NCBI GenBank assembly: GCA_030428695.1
Contig: JAUIEM010000131.1
Location: 1 to 22,697, forward strand
Origin: a bacterium
GTDB lineage: Bacteria; Planctomycetota; J058; JAJDCP01
Direction: 5' to 3'
DNA length: 22,697 nt
Under the pieces are notes generated by a model. That model had not been told where the DNA came from, made no database searches, and saw nothing but the letters and a program-made list of their open reading frames with translations. Within the stretch, counting starts at the first letter, position 1, and the number at the start of each line of letters is the position of its first letter. The position numbers were made by a program, and so were the translations under genes. This document shows, in pieces, positions 22,479-22,697 of this stretch.

Positions 22479-22697
22479 CTACCCGCGGCCGAAGAAGCGG
22501 CTGAAGAAGGTCTTCTTCTGGGGCTTCTTGTAGATGGGCACGACCTTGGTCTTCAGGTCTTCGATCACTTCGCTACCGCTCTGGTAGCGCTGGCTGACGA
22601 CCTTGGTCAACAGCCGCATCACGATCTCTTCGAACGGTGGCGGGATGTTGCTGTCGGGCACGCGCACCTTGAACGGCGGCGGCGGCTGGGAGATGTG
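22479..22697 (-). CDS. Ser/Thr protein kinase, C-terminal end (5' part outside window)
   Basis: The frame is open to the window edge, so only the last 72 codons are seen. PPPFEEIVMRLLTKVVSQRY followed by QSGSEVIEDL is the final helix pair of a bacterial Hanks-type kinase domain, where the Arg of the RYQS motif is a conserved structural residue. A basic tail (YKKPQKKTFFSRFFGRG) closes the protein. The ATP-binding and catalytic parts lie outside the window, so activity cannot be judged. It may be an active kinase acting with the neighbouring pseudokinase. Confidence 0.8.
   Translation of the reverse strand, partial: HISQPPPPFKVRVPDSNIPPPFEEIVMRLLTKVVSQRYQSGSEVIEDLKTKVVPIYKKPQKKTFFSRFFGRG

Overview
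The window looks like a contig from an uncultured, very GC-rich bacterium. GC is visibly above 70% from about position 4830 onward. Many starts are GTG, and genes are packed with 4-25 bp overlaps. A regulator combining an FHA domain and a kinase fold, next to a second Ser/Thr kinase end, suggests Planctomycetota, Myxococcota or a related lineage. No rRNA, tRNA or ribosomal protein is present, so taxonomy is only a guess.

Region 1 (1-4825) is an accessory island with clearly lower GC. It holds the 3' part of a DUF262/HNH (GmrSD-like) nuclease gene, a structured inverted repeat, a complete-looking group II intron with its reverse transcriptase/maturase, and on the minus strand a compact three-gene operon (208, 184 and 167 aa). 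The middle gene of that operon is a HEAT-repeat protein; the other two are unrecognised. The operon has its own good sigma70-like promoter. It is the best candidate here for an undescribed system, probably defence- or conflict-related, but that is inference from context.

Region 2 (5109-12869) is a surface-glycan locus. It contains a decayed sulfotransferase (one nonsense codon, one frameshift), two overlapping GT2 glycosyltransferases, a minus-strand pair (GT4-like glycosyltransferase plus an uncharacterised protein), and a plus-strand trio GT4 / CmcI-like SAM-dependent enzyme / GT4. A tandem 51-bp repeat follows. A further GT4 lies at 16827-17963, translationally coupled to an unknown 199-aa protein and overlapping an MscS channel gene.

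Region 3 (13078-19510) carries a REC-GGDEF diguanylate cyclase whose stop codon sits inside a strong hairpin, a DUF3501-like protein preceded by a perfect operator-like palindrome, an M19 dipeptidase, the MscS channel with its coupled upstream genes, and an unrecognised 268-aa protein.

Region 4 (19569-22697) is a signalling segment. It has a 770-aa FHA-kinase-fold protein that appears to be a pseudokinase, a stand-alone YedF-type DsrE domain protein, and the C-terminal end of another Ser/Thr kinase running off the window.
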